A stretch of DNA of 62,126 bases from Dehalococcoidia bacterium. Lineage in GTDB: Bacteria > Chloroflexota > Dehalococcoidia > SpSt-223. This document shows positions 8,015 through 16,820 of this stretch, piece after piece. The DNA is taken from contig BPIC01000003.1 of the NCBI GenBank assembly GCA_026003895.1, forward strand, positions 113,022-175,147, read 5' to 3'. A program made the translations under genes and the position numbers. Under the pieces are notes generated by a model that did not search any database, had not been told where the DNA came from, and saw only the letters and a program-made list of their open reading frames with translations. How positions within the stretch are numbered: position 1 is the first letter of the stretch; each line of letters opens with the position of its first letter.

Positions 8015-8228
8015 GCGGTTGACCGTGGCGCCCCGGCGCCTAGACTCATCCGCGCATGCACGCGTTACCTTTCCACCCAAGCCAGTCGACGGCTGCCCCC
8101 GCGCGGGCGGCCCGCTCACCACAATCTCCGCCGAGCGCACGATCTGGCGGACACGGTCCGGCAGACGCAACCTCGTCGTCTTTTGGTGGACCAATGTCGA
8201 CCTGCCGCAGCGCGGCGCGGGCGGCGTG

Positions 8229-8834
8229 ATGGCGCGACGTCCGCCCGCATCGTTCGGGTCTGGAACGTACACGCGCGACCGCTTCCTCGACGCGGTGCCG
8301 GAGGCGGTGCGCCGCGCCCTGCCGGCCGGCCTGCGTCACTTCCGGACGCGCAAGCGCTGGGGCCTCGTCCAACTGAGCTACGGCAACCCGCGGCTGCACT
8401 ACGAGATCTGGCTCCGGACGAACGTCGATCGGATCGAGCTCGGGCTGCACCTTGAGGCCGACGCGGCCACCAATGGGCGCGTCCTCCAGCAAATCGCACG
8501 CCATGCGCTCGAAGTCCGCGACGCGCTCGGTCCAGCCTGTGACCTCGAAGTGTGGACCTCGACGTGGGGACGCGTGCACAGGGTACTGCCGCTCAGCCCA
8601 CTCGACGAAGATCGGCTCGAGAGCTGCGCCAGCTGGCTGGCACGCTGCATCGAGACGCTGCAGCCCCTCGTCGAGGCGGCGTTAGGGCGTGAGGGCAGCT
8701 TGGACGAGCGCGGCGGGGACGACATGGGTGAGCCGCTTGCCAGTGGCGGGGTCGTCGCTCCCTCCGACGACAATACCAACGAGCGCTCCTTGACTGTCGA
8801 AGAGTGCGCCCCCCGAGTCTCCACCCCCCGCTGA
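8229..8834 (+). CDS. Conserved-looking protein of unknown function with run-on C-terminus
   Basis: About 201 residues from ATG 8229 (GTG 8226 is adjacent; no clear ribosome site). Residues about 10-150 look like a real mixed alpha/beta domain: KRWGLVQLSYGNPRLHYEIWLRTNVDRIELGLHLEAD, then a long helix and a strand with EVWTSTWGRVHRVLPL, ending near ETLQPLVEAALG. I do not recognise it; there is faint resemblance to DUF4268-type domains. The last 50 residues are encoded opposite the end of the protease gene and look like antisense sequence, so the original stop may have been lost or the annotation start/stop is off. Confidence 0.45.
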   Translation: MARRPPASFGSGTYTRDRFLDAVPEAVRRALPAGLRHFRTRKRWGLVQLSYGNPRLHYEIWLRTNVDRIELGLHLEADAATNGRVLQQIARHALEVRDALGPACDLEVWTSTWGRVHRVLPLSPLDEDRLESCASWLARCIETLQPLVEAALGREGSLDERGGDDMGEPLASGGVVAPSDDNTNERSLTVEECAPRVSTPR

Positions 8835-9866
8835 CGAATCGAACAGCAGAGTCGAGTAGGTGCGGACACCATATGGCTGATAAAGCGCAATCGGCCCACC
8901 GAGTCCGGCCATAGACGCAGTCCGCGCCGCTGGCGGGTCCGGGTAGCCCGGCTTGTAGCCGACGACGTAGCAGGTAACGCCCGGCGGCGGCGGCGTGACG
9001 GCAAGCGCTCGTGGCGTAGCCGGCAGGTCAGCCGCCGCCGTCAGAAAAGCGATGTCCGACTGCGGGTAGGCGGCCGTCAAACGCGCTTCAACGCTGCGCC
9101 CGCCCGGAAATTCCAGTCGAAACTCGCTGCCGGGCGCCGCGACGTGAAACGCGGTCACCACCAGACGCTGCCCCACAACGACACCCGACCCCCAGGTCGA
9201 GCCGTCAAGCGGACGGCCGTCGCGGCCACGCGCCACGACGACGCGCGGCACTGCCGATCGCCACGCGGGATCCACCGAGGCAACCGCTCCGATCGGCGCT
9301 TGGGCCGGCGCCGGCGACGGGCTGGGGAGCGGTGGCGTCGACGTCGGAGGCGGCGCGGTTGGCGAGGGAGGAAGCGGCGGCTGCGTCGGTGCGGGAGAAG
9401 CCGTCGGCGGCGCAGTCGTGGGAGTTGCGGGCACGGTCGTGGGTGGAGGGCGCGTCGCCGTGGCCGGCGGGCGGGTCGGGCTCGGTGGCGGTGTGCTCGT
9501 CCGCACCGCGGGAGCAGTCGGCAGCGGCGGGGTAGGGCTCGCCGGCGGCGGCGTGACGGGAGGAGCAACGACACGCGCCGCTGTCGGGCTGGGAGGGGGC
9601 ACCGTCGGTGTCGCGGTTGCCAGAAGCGGGGTGCCGGCGAGCGCCGACGCGCCGTTCATCGACAGCGCAGCGGCGATGATGCCGGCGCCGAGCAGGCAGG
9701 AGAGGACAAACCCAGCCATCACGAGCGCGGCCGCCGTTCGCTCGGCGGCCCGCGCCGCCCGGCGGGCGCGGCGCCGGCGTTCAAGCCATCGCTCGTCGAA
9801 GCGTTCCAGCCTCTCCTCCCGCGCCCTCCCATCGTACCTCGTCTGGCTGCTCGCTGCCAAACGCAC
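8682..9866 (-). CDS. Membrane-anchored trypsin-like serine protease with Pro/Thr linker
   Basis: About 394 residues: a basic, Arg/Glu-rich cytoplasmic segment, one membrane helix (about 47-69), a 115-residue linker almost wholly of Pro, Thr, Ala and Ser (77-192), then a trypsin-like domain. The triad is visible as His241 (VVTAFHVA), Asp271 (SDIAF) and Ser351 (GGGDSGG). The linker should carry the protease across the cell wall to the outside. No PDZ domain follows, unlike HtrA. GTG 9866 is a guess: the frame is open to 9956 but the minus-strand TATAGT at 9904-9909 implies a start below about 9897. The gene overlaps the end of the convergent plus-strand frame. Confidence 0.8.
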   Translation of the reverse strand: MRLAASSQTRYDGRAREERLERFDERWLERRRRARRAARAAERTAAALVMAGFVLSCLLGAGIIAAALSMNGASALAGTPLLATATPTVPPPSPTAARVVAPPVTPPPASPTPPLPTAPAVRTSTPPPSPTRPPATATRPPPTTVPATPTTAPPTASPAPTQPPLPPSPTAPPPTSTPPLPSPSPAPAQAPIGAVASVDPAWRSAVPRVVVARGRDGRPLDGSTWGSGVVVGQRLVVTAFHVAAPGSEFRLEFPGGRSVEARLTAAYPQSDIAFLTAAADLPATPRALAVTPPPPGVTCYVVGYKPGYPDPPAARTASMAGLGGPIALYQPYGVRTYSTLLFDSSAGGGDSGGALFDSQGALVGIVVGGSDDPATGKRLTHVVPAALVQAALTP

Positions 9867-9882
9867 GCGCCAACGACACGAC

Positions 9883-9911
9883 TCGACGTGATGTTCGGTA
9901 TGCACTATAGT
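9883..9911 (+). promoter_or_regulatory. Promoter for the gene at 9956
   Basis: TCGACG (9883-9888), 17-base spacer, TATAGT (9906-9911); leader about 38 bases to ATG 9956. Confidence 0.5.
9904..9909 (-). promoter_or_regulatory. Minus-strand -10 (TATAGT) within a palindrome
   Basis: CACTATAGTG (9903-9912) is a perfect palindrome, so TATAGT reads on both strands. On the minus strand it would serve the protease gene; no minus-strand -35 is clear. Confidence 0.35.
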
Positions 9912-9955
9912 GGGCCATAGGTGTTTCCGATGCGTAGCTACGCTCAGGAAAGCCA

Positions 9956-10579
9956 ATGTCGATGCACTGGGGGATCACCGTGGAAGCAGAGCAGAGGCGT
10001 CACCCGTTCGTGCCGGCCCCGACTGGACTCGAAGGGCGCGAGGAGGAGCTTGGGATGGCCGTTCGGGCGCTCGTCCGCACGCTGTCCGACCGGACGCCCT
10101 ATCCGCACGAGTTCAATGACGCCCTCGTGAAGTCCACCCTGACGCACATCCAGTTCTGCCGCAATCATGGCCTGGTGAAAGAGATGCAGGAGCATCAGGT
10201 CAAGACGCTCGAGCCGGTGCTGAAGCGCGTCAAGATGGTGATGGAGAAGGCCGGCGATCCCGAGCTAGCGCTGGTTGGGATGTTCGACCGCACCGCCTGT
10301 CATTACCAGCTCGTCAAGTACACTGAGGTCGAACCCGGCCTGCGGCGGTTTCCCTGTCCCTTCAAGCTCGTGCTTGAACAGGGCAAGCGGATCGGCCAGT
10401 ACGACATGACCATCGAGGACGTGCACGACCAGTGGTGTGTCCCGGCGTGGAAGGGCTATGCCAGCTATCTCGGCGTCGAAATCGACGTCACGGAGTGCCA
10501 TGGCGAGATGGTCGAGGTGCGGCTGAAGCAGATCGAGAACGTCGCCGAGCCGGCCCGCGAAACGGTCGCGGCGCGCTGA
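9956..10579 (+). CDS. Cysteine-containing protein of unknown function
   Basis: A 207-residue soluble protein starting at ATG 9956 with AGGA seven bases upstream. The C-terminal half carries spaced Cys residues: TACHYQLV, RFPCPFKLVLEQGKRIG, DQWCVPAWKGYASYLG and TECHGEM, suggestive of a metal or cluster site or a V4R/thiazoline-hydrolase-like fold. I do not recognise the family with confidence. It is transcribed away from the protease from a shared palindromic -10. The next gene converges on it. Confidence 0.6.
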   Translation: MSMHWGITVEAEQRRHPFVPAPTGLEGREEELGMAVRALVRTLSDRTPYPHEFNDALVKSTLTHIQFCRNHGLVKEMQEHQVKTLEPVLKRVKMVMEKAGDPELALVGMFDRTACHYQLVKYTEVEPGLRRFPCPFKLVLEQGKRIGQYDMTIEDVHDQWCVPAWKGYASYLGVEIDVTECHGEMVEVRLKQIENVAEPARETVAAR

Positions 10580-10600
10580 TCGCGGAGCCCGGCGTGACCG

Positions 10601-11053
10601 TCAGCCGGCCGCGTCGGGCGCTCCGTCGCGCCGAGCGCGCCGCAGCTGGCGAATCCGGTTGACGAAGGCACGCACCGTACCTTCGACGTTCGCCTTGAGC
10701 GCACGCGAGACCACGAACCCTGCCCCAGGCAGTGGCAGGTCGAGTTCCCAGACTGTCCGATAAGTGACATGGGTCCCGTCCTCGACCGGCGTGAAGGTCC
10801 AGCGGCCATCAAGCCGGCGAAAGGGGCCACGCACGAGTGTCAGCCGGATTTCGCGGTTCTCGACGAAGTCCGCGCGGTGCACCCATGTCAACTCGAGCGG
10901 GCCGGCCTGAACGGTCATCTCGATGAGGTCGCCTTGCCGCCGCACGGCCTTGACGTCCGGAAGAAAATCGGGATAGCGCTCGACGTCGGCAACTACCTGA
11001 TAGACATCTTCCACCGGGGCGGTCAACACCACTTCTTCGACTAGCTCGGGCAT
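10601..11053 (-). CDS. SRPBCC-fold protein (RatA/polyketide-cyclase-like)
   Basis: 150 residues. It opens with MPELVEEVVLTAPVEDVYQVVADVERYPDFLPDV in pieces typical of coenzyme-Q-binding/RatA-type START-like proteins: a beta strand, a helix with VxDxxxYPxFLP, then alternating strands (LTWVHRADF, RLDGRWTFTPVEDGTHVTY) and a long C-terminal helix. The fold binds a hydrophobic ligand in a deep pocket; the ligand is unknown. ATG 11053 is well supported by GGAGGAGG upstream, so the longer open frame to 11230 is rejected. It converges with the gene at 9956. Confidence 0.8.
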   Translation of the reverse strand: MPELVEEVVLTAPVEDVYQVVADVERYPDFLPDVKAVRRQGDLIEMTVQAGPLELTWVHRADFVENREIRLTLVRGPFRRLDGRWTFTPVEDGTHVTYRTVWELDLPLPGAGFVVSRALKANVEGTVRAFVNRIRQLRRARRDGAPDAAG

Positions 11054-11132
11054 TCGTCGCCCTCCTCCCGCGTCTCGCTGGCGGCAAGCGCAGGGATGAT
11101 CGCTGCTGGCTGGTGCGAGCGCGGACTCGGGC

Positions 11133-11402
11133 CTACGCTGGCGCGGGATGCTTGTAGAACAGGTAACGCAAGCTCGGGTTGGTCCGAATCGGCTTGTGAC
11201 GGAACTGCGAGCCGACTTCCCCGCCCTCAAACGTGTACCGCTCGCGTCGGCTGATCACCTGCTTCGCAAGAAACCCTTGCTCCAGACGACAGTACCAATC
11301 GTCGCGCGGGCAGTGCCATTTCACCGGCTTCGCTTGAACCTCGACCATCGGCTGTCCGCAATCCGGGCAGGGTGGAGGGTCGATAATGCCGACGCTGATC
11401 AT
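11133..11402 (-). CDS. Small zinc-ribbon protein
   Basis: 89 residues. Cys pairs CPDC (12-15) and HCPRDDWYC form a likely zinc knuckle, followed by basic and aromatic residues. Such small ribbons are common, often of unknown role in nucleic-acid binding. Start ATG 11402 is the first in frame. It is read toward the SRPBCC gene, with which it may be cotranscribed (79-base gap). Confidence 0.55.
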   Translation of the reverse strand: MISVGIIDPPPCPDCGQPMVEVQAKPVKWHCPRDDWYCRLEQGFLAKQVISRRERYTFEGGEVGSQFRHKPIRTNPSLRYLFYKHPAPA

Positions 11403-11572
11403 GCGTCGATCCTACGGCGGACGGGCGATCCCTTCAACCCGGCCGGTTGCCCGCGCGCCGCGGCGGAACTACCATCGCCACGGCAACCGGCGAATCGCCG
11501 CGTCTGGCCCAGATCCGCACTCCGCGGCCGGCCGCCACGCAGACCGCAGATCGCTCGGGAGGAGGTTCGGCG

Positions 11573-12268
11573 ATGGACCTAAGCGAAGCGCTCACGCCAT
11601 CCAAGACGGCGCTGCTTGTGGTGGACGTCCAGAACTATTTCTGCCACCCTGACGGCGCGATCGGCCGGCGCGGCAACGACCTGTCGGGCTACCAGCAGAT
11701 GGTGGAACAACGGCTGCTGCCACTGATCGCGGCAGCCCGGCGAGTCGGCGTCGCCGTCGTGCTCACCAGGATGGAGCACGATTTCTGGACGGTCAACCCC
11801 GCCGCGCGGGATCTCGCCGGCCGAGCAACCCTCCCCTACGGCGACGAGGATCAGCCACGCAGCAGCGACCGGCCGCCAATCCACAGTGAGGCTTGGGAGC
11901 GCGCCTACTTCCTCATCGAGCGCCACCCCGAAGACCTTGAGATCACCAAGCCGCGCGCGTCGGCGTTTCTTGGAACGCCCCTCGACCTCGCGCTGCGCGG
12001 CCGAGGAATCGAACGTGTCCTCGTCACCGGCGTCGCGACGAACGTCTGCGTCGAATCGACGGCGCGCGATGCCTTCCAATACGGGTATCGCGTCTTTTTC
12101 GTCCGCGACTGCACCGCAACACGTAGCGCCGCCGCGCAACGCGCTACTGAAGTGACGATCCACAAATTCTTTGGCACCGTGGTCGATTCTGCGGCGGTCA
12201 TCGCGGCGTGGCAGCAACCAGCCGGCGCAGCCAGCGCCTCCGCAGTCGAACGATGGGACCGTCGGTAG
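11573..12268 (+). CDS. Isochorismatase-like cysteine hydrolase
   Basis: 231 residues with the family triad: Asp18 in LLVVDVQNYF, Lys126 in ITKPRASAF and Cys159 in VATNVCVEST, plus the cis-peptide-type GVATN block. The family includes nicotinamidases, N-carbamoylsarcosine amidases and biuret/ureidoacrylate amidohydrolases; an insertion with DEDQPRSSDRPPIH (about 90-104) is not diagnostic for any. ATG 11573 follows GGGAGGAGG and is preferred over the longer frame from 11447. Probably monocistronic. Confidence 0.85.
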   Translation: MDLSEALTPSKTALLVVDVQNYFCHPDGAIGRRGNDLSGYQQMVEQRLLPLIAAARRVGVAVVLTRMEHDFWTVNPAARDLAGRATLPYGDEDQPRSSDRPPIHSEAWERAYFLIERHPEDLEITKPRASAFLGTPLDLALRGRGIERVLVTGVATNVCVESTARDAFQYGYRVFFVRDCTATRSAAAQRATEVTIHKFFGTVVDSAAVIAAWQQPAGAASASAVERWDRR

Positions 12269-12577
12269 CGCACCACGCGAAGGCGACGCTGAAGCGTGCC
12301 AAACGTTCCTCGAGGCGGGCCGCAATCGGTCCAGCGGATGGCGGCGCAGTTCTCCGCACCGACGCCGTTTGCACTGGTGGTGCAGCCGTCGGGCAGTGCC
12401 GAAGTTGGCGCGGCGTGGCTCGTCGCTGGGGCTATCGTGCGCCTCCCGCAGGGCGGGCACCCACCCGTCGGCACTGTTCTCCGGCAGAAGGAGCTCGCCG
12501 ACCAGCGCGTGAGCGAAGGCTCGATCGCGACCGACGAGAAATCGCCTGGCCTTCATCTCGGCGGTCTCTACCGTCAT
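12269..12577 (-). pseudogene. Possible gene remnant on the minus strand (weak)
   Basis: Between two plus-strand genes, a minus-strand ATG at 12577 is preceded by GAGGAG at ideal distance, and the first 40 codons (TVETAEMKARRFLVGRDRAF and on) look coding. Thereafter the frame becomes very Arg/His-rich and runs antisense through the hydrolase gene, so no natural end is visible. It may be a degraded gene, or chance. A plus frame over the same stretch (12296-12676) is equally open. Otherwise 12269-12672 holds nothing I can name. Confidence 0.25.
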
Positions 12578-12672
12578 GGCGTTCTCCTCTCGCCCGCTGA
12601 GGGAGGCGCGGGATCGCTCGCGAGGCAAGCGCGGCTTCGCTCGAGCGCCCGTTCGGGAGACGGCAAACGCGG

Positions 12673-12701
12673 TTGAATGGCCCGATTTACCTCGGTATAC
12701 T
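12673..12701 (+). promoter_or_regulatory. Sigma-A-type promoter of the sugar-kinase operon
   Basis: TTGAAT (12673-12678), 17-base spacer, TATACT (12696-12701); leader about 50 bases to ATG 12759. Confidence 0.7.
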
Positions 12702-12758
12702 CCCTTCGGCTCAGGCAGGGAAGCAGCCGGCCCTGGAAGACCAGCGCGGACGTCGCCG

Positions 12759-13763
12759 ATGCACTATCGGGCCAAGGCCCCTCTTCGGATTAGCTTTTGC
12801 GGTGGCGGCACCGACGTCCCCCCCTACCCCGAGCGCTACGGCGGCCTCGTCCTCGTCGCCACGATCAACAGCTACGCCCACGCCTCGCTCACCCCGCGCG
12901 ACGACAACGTTCTGACGATCCAGTCGCTCGATTACGACATCGTGGCGCGCTACCACGTCGACGACGATCTGTTCTTCGACGGCGAACTGGACCTCGTCAA
13001 AGCGGTGATCCGCTACATGGGCGGCAAGCGGGGGCTCGATCTGTTTCTCCGCTCGGACGCGCCGCCCGGCACCGGCCTCGGCAGCAGCTCGGCAATGATC
13101 GTCGCCCTGATCGGCGTCCTGAAAGAATTCCTCCGCATGCCGTTGTCGATCTACGAGGTAGCGGAGCAAGCCGTGGAGATCGAGCGGCGGGATCTCCGGA
13201 TCAAGGGGGGCTTGCAGGACCAGTACGCTTCGGCGTTCGGCGGCTTCAACGTCATCGAGTTCTACGGTGACAAGACCGTCGTCAACCCGCTGCGTATCTC
13301 CGACGAGATCATGAACGAGTTGGAATGCCGGCTGCTGCTCTGCTACACCGGCCAGACTCACCTTTCCGGCAACATCCTCGCCCGCCAGATTGATAACTAC
13401 GAACGCGAGGATGCCGAGGTGATCGCCTCGCTTCACCGGCTCAAGGTTCTGACCACGGATATGAAGAACGCGCTGCTGCGCGGCAAGCTCGACGAGCTGG
13501 GCTACCTGCTGCATGAGACATGGCAAAATAAGCGGCGGCTTGCGAGCGGGATCTCGACGCCGGTGATCGAGGAGCTCTACGAGGTTGGACGCGAAGCCGG
13601 CGCCTACGGTGGCAAGGTGCTCGGAGCGGGCGGTGGCGGCTATCTCCTCTTCTACTGTCCCTACGAGCAACGGCACCGGGTCGCCGAGGCGCTCGAAGCA
13701 GCCGGCGGCCGGATCGTCGAGTTCAGTTTCCACACCAAGGGCCTCCAAACCTGGCAGTATTGA
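12759..13763 (+). CDS. GHMP-family sugar kinase, HddA-like (heptose-7-phosphate kinase type)
   Basis: 334 residues. The start RAKAPLRISFCGGGTDVPPY (residues 4-23) and the phosphate-binding PPGTGLGSSSA near 108-118 are typical of D-glycero-D-manno-heptose 7-phosphate kinases and fucokinase-like GHMP enzymes; GGKVLGAGGGGYLLFY near 285-300 is the C-terminal glycine motif. It phosphorylates the anomeric carbon of a sugar for nucleotide-sugar synthesis, here probably for a surface glycan rather than LPS. The true substrate cannot be fixed. ATG 12759 has no strong ribosome site but sits 58 bases after a clear promoter. Its stop overlaps the start of the exporter gene. Confidence 0.8.
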   Translation: MHYRAKAPLRISFCGGGTDVPPYPERYGGLVLVATINSYAHASLTPRDDNVLTIQSLDYDIVARYHVDDDLFFDGELDLVKAVIRYMGGKRGLDLFLRSDAPPGTGLGSSSAMIVALIGVLKEFLRMPLSIYEVAEQAVEIERRDLRIKGGLQDQYASAFGGFNVIEFYGDKTVVNPLRISDEIMNELECRLLLCYTGQTHLSGNILARQIDNYEREDAEVIASLHRLKVLTTDMKNALLRGKLDELGYLLHETWQNKRRLASGISTPVIEELYEVGREAGAYGGKVLGAGGGGYLLFYCPYEQRHRVAEALEAAGGRIVEFSFHTKGLQTWQY

Positions 13764-15187
13764 GGCGCCAGCGCGACGTTCTCCTCTTCGTCATCGCAGC
13801 GTCCACTGCGATCATGGCGGCGATTGACGGCACCGCTGTCATCGTCGCCTTCCCCTCCATCGCCGATGAGTTTCAGACCAATGTCGCGTGGGTGGGCTGG
13901 GTGATCACGGCCTTCGCCCTCAGCCTCGGCATCACCTTGCCGCTTGTCGGACGCGTCGTGGAATTGATCGGCCAGCGCGCCGCATTTGTCGGGGCGGTGA
14001 CGATTTTTCTCGTTGGCTCACTCGGCTGCGCCCTCTCGACATCCGTTGAGCAGCTCGTCCTCTTCCGGGCAGTAGAGGGGATCGGCGGCGGTGCGTTTAT
14101 GCCGCTGGGAGCCGGGATCATCAGTGACCGCTTCGTTGAGCACCGCGCCCGGATGATCGGGCTGCTGACGAGCTTCTATCCCATCGGGGGCATCGTCGGT
14201 CCCAACGTTGGCGGGCTGCTCGTTTCGTTCGCCGGCTGGCGAGCGATCTTCTTGATGAACGTGCCGATCTGCCTCGTCGCGCTCGTCCTCGGTGCGTGGC
14301 TGCTGCGCGGCGCACGGCCAGCCCGGCGCGAGGGCGCCGTCGACGTCCTCGGCGCCTTGCTGCTAGGACTCGGCGCCCTCAGCCTGATGACCGGCCTCAC
14401 GTTCGCCACCGCCAACGCGGCCGCCTGGCGCGAGCCGCGCTCCTTCGGCCTCGTCTTAGCGGGAATCGCTCTGCTGCTCATCCTCCTCGTCTGGGAACAA
14501 CGCGCCGCGAACCCGATTCTGGAGGTGGCAATCCTGCGCCAACGGCCGTTCTTTGCCGCCAACCTCATCAGTTTTGGGATCGCTGCCTTCATCTTCGCCA
14601 TCTTTGGATTGATTCCGCTCTTTCTCACCCGCGGCTATGGGTATAGCGCCAGCGAGATCGGATTACTCATCACGCCGCGCGCCCTGCTGACCATCGTCGT
14701 CTCGACCGGCGTCTCCTTTTTGCTGCCTCGGCTCGGCTTCCGGGTCCCAATCCTCGTTGGCTTCGCCCTCGTAGCGGCGAGCACGCTGCTCGTCGCTCAG
14801 ACGCCGAGTGACGCTCACTTGGGCAGCCTCGTCATTCCCGAGCGAGTTGTTCTGACAACCTTGCTGGCGATTGCCGGGTTTGGAATGGGCTTCGTTCTCC
14901 CAGCATCGAACAGCGTCGGAATGGACATCCTGCCCGATAAGGTGACGGCGATCGCCGGGATGCGGGGCGCGTTCAACGTGCTGGGAAACGTCCTCGGCAC
15001 GACCTTCTCGCTGCTCGTCGTCTCCCTGGCCGCGACGCAAACCGAGGGGCTGGTCCTCGTCTTCCATATCGCTGCTGTTGGATTGCTCGCGCTCACCGCA
15101 CTGATCCCCTTCTTGCCGGGCGGGCCACGACCGATGACCCCAGAGCTCTTGGCCGCGGCGCGCCAGCGCGAGCTGCTGGCCGACTAA
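13760..15187 (+). CDS. MFS drug-type exporter, DHA2 (EmrB/QacA) family
   Basis: 475 residues with about 14 predicted membrane segments, the DHA2 size. IDGTAVIVAFPSI is the D-x-T motif of helix 1, the G-R-x-x-E-x-x-G block after helix 2 and GIGGGAFMPLGAGIISD of the antiporter region follow. These proteins expel drugs or metabolites with a proton. TTG 13760 overlaps the kinase stop by four bases (TTGA), so the two genes are translationally coupled. The pairing with a sugar kinase does not itself tell the substrate. Confidence 0.85.
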   Translation: MRRQRDVLLFVIAASTAIMAAIDGTAVIVAFPSIADEFQTNVAWVGWVITAFALSLGITLPLVGRVVELIGQRAAFVGAVTIFLVGSLGCALSTSVEQLVLFRAVEGIGGGAFMPLGAGIISDRFVEHRARMIGLLTSFYPIGGIVGPNVGGLLVSFAGWRAIFLMNVPICLVALVLGAWLLRGARPARREGAVDVLGALLLGLGALSLMTGLTFATANAAAWREPRSFGLVLAGIALLLILLVWEQRAANPILEVAILRQRPFFAANLISFGIAAFIFAIFGLIPLFLTRGYGYSASEIGLLITPRALLTIVVSTGVSFLLPRLGFRVPILVGFALVAASTLLVAQTPSDAHLGSLVIPERVVLTTLLAIAGFGMGFVLPASNSVGMDILPDKVTAIAGMRGAFNVLGNVLGTTFSLLVVSLAATQTEGLVLVFHIAAVGLLALTALIPFLPGGPRPMTPELLAAARQRELLAD

Positions 15188-15253
15188 GGGGTGCGGCGCA
15201 CCACATCCGGGCTACACTTGGAGACCACTTGGAAGCTCGCTGAAGGAGGACAC

Positions 15254-16555
15254 ATGTCAGATGGAATGCTTCGCCAAGACTGGTATCTTCGCGACCGCAT
15301 CGAGGAATGGATCGACACGCAAGCCCGGACGATGCAGGTCTCGCGCCGGCGCGTGCTTGAGATCTTTGCGGGCACGAGCGTCGGTGCGTTGCTCGCAGCG
15401 TGCGCACCAGCCGGGACGCCCGCCCCGACGCCGACCGTCCCTGCGCCGACCACGGGCGGCGCCGCTGGCCGGCCGACGGCCGTGCCCACCACCTCGGTCG
15501 ACAACCCGCACGTCAAGCCGACGCCGGATGACCTGTTCATCAACCACGGTGTCAACCGGGAGATGCGCTGGGAGCGAATGGCGGGCCGGGGGTACACCAC
15601 CCCGAACGAATTGTTCTTCATCCGCGACCATACCAAGACCCCAGTCATCGACCCGGCCAGTTGGCGGCTGACGATCAAGGGGAGTGGGGTCGAACGCGAA
15701 GTGCAACTGACGCTGGATGACCTCCAGCGCCTGCCGCAGACGACGGTGACAAAGTACGTCGAGTGCGCCGGCAACGGCCGATCCTTCTTCGAGTCGATCG
15801 GTGGCCGGCGGGCGTCGGGCACGTCGTGGAAGCTGGGCGCCATCGGCGTCGCCGAGTTCCGCGGGCCGCGGCTCCGCGACGTGCTCGACCGCGCTGGGCT
15901 GAAGCGAACGGCGCGCGATGTAATGCCTGAGGGGCTCGATGACCAGCGGGTGCGGCGGCCAATGCCGATCGAAAAGGCGACCGACGGTGACACCCTCATC
16001 GCCCTTCAAATGAATGGGCAGCCCCTCCCCCACGACCATGGATTTCCGGCACGCGTGCTCGTGCCCGGCTGGATCGGGGTTGCCTCGATCAAATGGGTCG
16101 GCAGCATTGAGGTTTCGGAGACGCCGCTCGTCTCGCCTTGGAACACCGATAGCTATGTGCTGATCGGTCCCGACTACCGTCCGGAGCCGCCCGCCAAAGG
16201 TCCGGTGCTTTCGACGCAGAATGTCAAGAGCGCCCTCGAACTGCCTTGGCCCGCGCAGTTGCGTGCTGGCCAGCAGACAATCCGTGGCCGCGCTTGGTCG
16301 GGCGTCGGCAAGATCACCCGAGTCGAATACTCGTTCGATGGCCGCAACTGGCAGCAGGCGACGCTCGGCGCCGGCCCAAACGACTACGGCCAGTGGGTGC
16401 AGTTTGAGTTCCCTTGGACGGCCCAGCCGGGCCAGTACGAGCTCCGGTTGCGCGCCGCCGACGACAAGGGGAATGTCCAACCACCCACCGTCCCCTTCAA
16501 TGAGCAGGGATATCTGTACAACGGTATCGTCGGGCATCCGGTCACGGTAGCCTAA
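15254..16555 (+). CDS. Tat-exported sulfite-oxidase-family molybdopterin lipoprotein
   Basis: 433 residues. SRRRVLEIFAG (30-40) is a Tat signal and LLAAC puts a lipidated Cys at residue 50, so the enzyme is exported folded and anchored outside. The catalytic domain has the molybdenum ligand Cys171 in KYVECAGNGRSFF, and GWIGVASIKWVGSIEV of the cofactor domain; residues about 320-430 form the dimerisation (Mo-co_dimer) Ig-like domain with RVEYSFDGRNWQQA. No heme domain is fused, as in SorA/YedY-like bacterial enzymes. The substrate may be sulfite or another oxyanion/sulfoxide. ATG 15254 follows GAAGGAGG. A MoaB/Mog-type cofactor gene lies two genes downstream. Confidence 0.88.
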   Translation: MSDGMLRQDWYLRDRIEEWIDTQARTMQVSRRRVLEIFAGTSVGALLAACAPAGTPAPTPTVPAPTTGGAAGRPTAVPTTSVDNPHVKPTPDDLFINHGVNREMRWERMAGRGYTTPNELFFIRDHTKTPVIDPASWRLTIKGSGVEREVQLTLDDLQRLPQTTVTKYVECAGNGRSFFESIGGRRASGTSWKLGAIGVAEFRGPRLRDVLDRAGLKRTARDVMPEGLDDQRVRRPMPIEKATDGDTLIALQMNGQPLPHDHGFPARVLVPGWIGVASIKWVGSIEVSETPLVSPWNTDSYVLIGPDYRPEPPAKGPVLSTQNVKSALELPWPAQLRAGQQTIRGRAWSGVGKITRVEYSFDGRNWQQATLGAGPNDYGQWVQFEFPWTAQPGQYELRLRAADDKGNVQPPTVPFNEQGYLYNGIVGHPVTVA

Positions 16556-16820
16556 GACGGGGCAGGGTGAGAACGCGATCGGGAGGGGTATGGCGCGCCC
16601 GCGGCTCGCCCTGATGGCTGCGAGGCGAGCGCGGCGATCGCGCTGCTTGCGCCACGTCGGTGAGGCTTCCGCCAATGCGAGGTGGAACGGGAGGAGACCT
16701 CTGGCGGCGCACAGCGGGACACAGCCGCGTTCGTCACCCAGCCGAAATGGGCATAGGCCGCTGGACAGGCGAGACCATCACGCGGTATTGTGCTGGGTGG
16801 CGTCAGACGGATTGAGCCGA

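Noticed and set aside
9300..9620. GC-rich repetitive stretch as a tandem DNA repeat or CRISPR
   Set aside because: It is the irregular Pro/Thr/Ser linker of the protease; no fixed repeat unit.
15257..16675. 472-codon minus-strand frame opposite the sulfite-oxidase-type gene
   Set aside because: Antisense composition; the plus strand has the Tat signal and molybdenum Cys.
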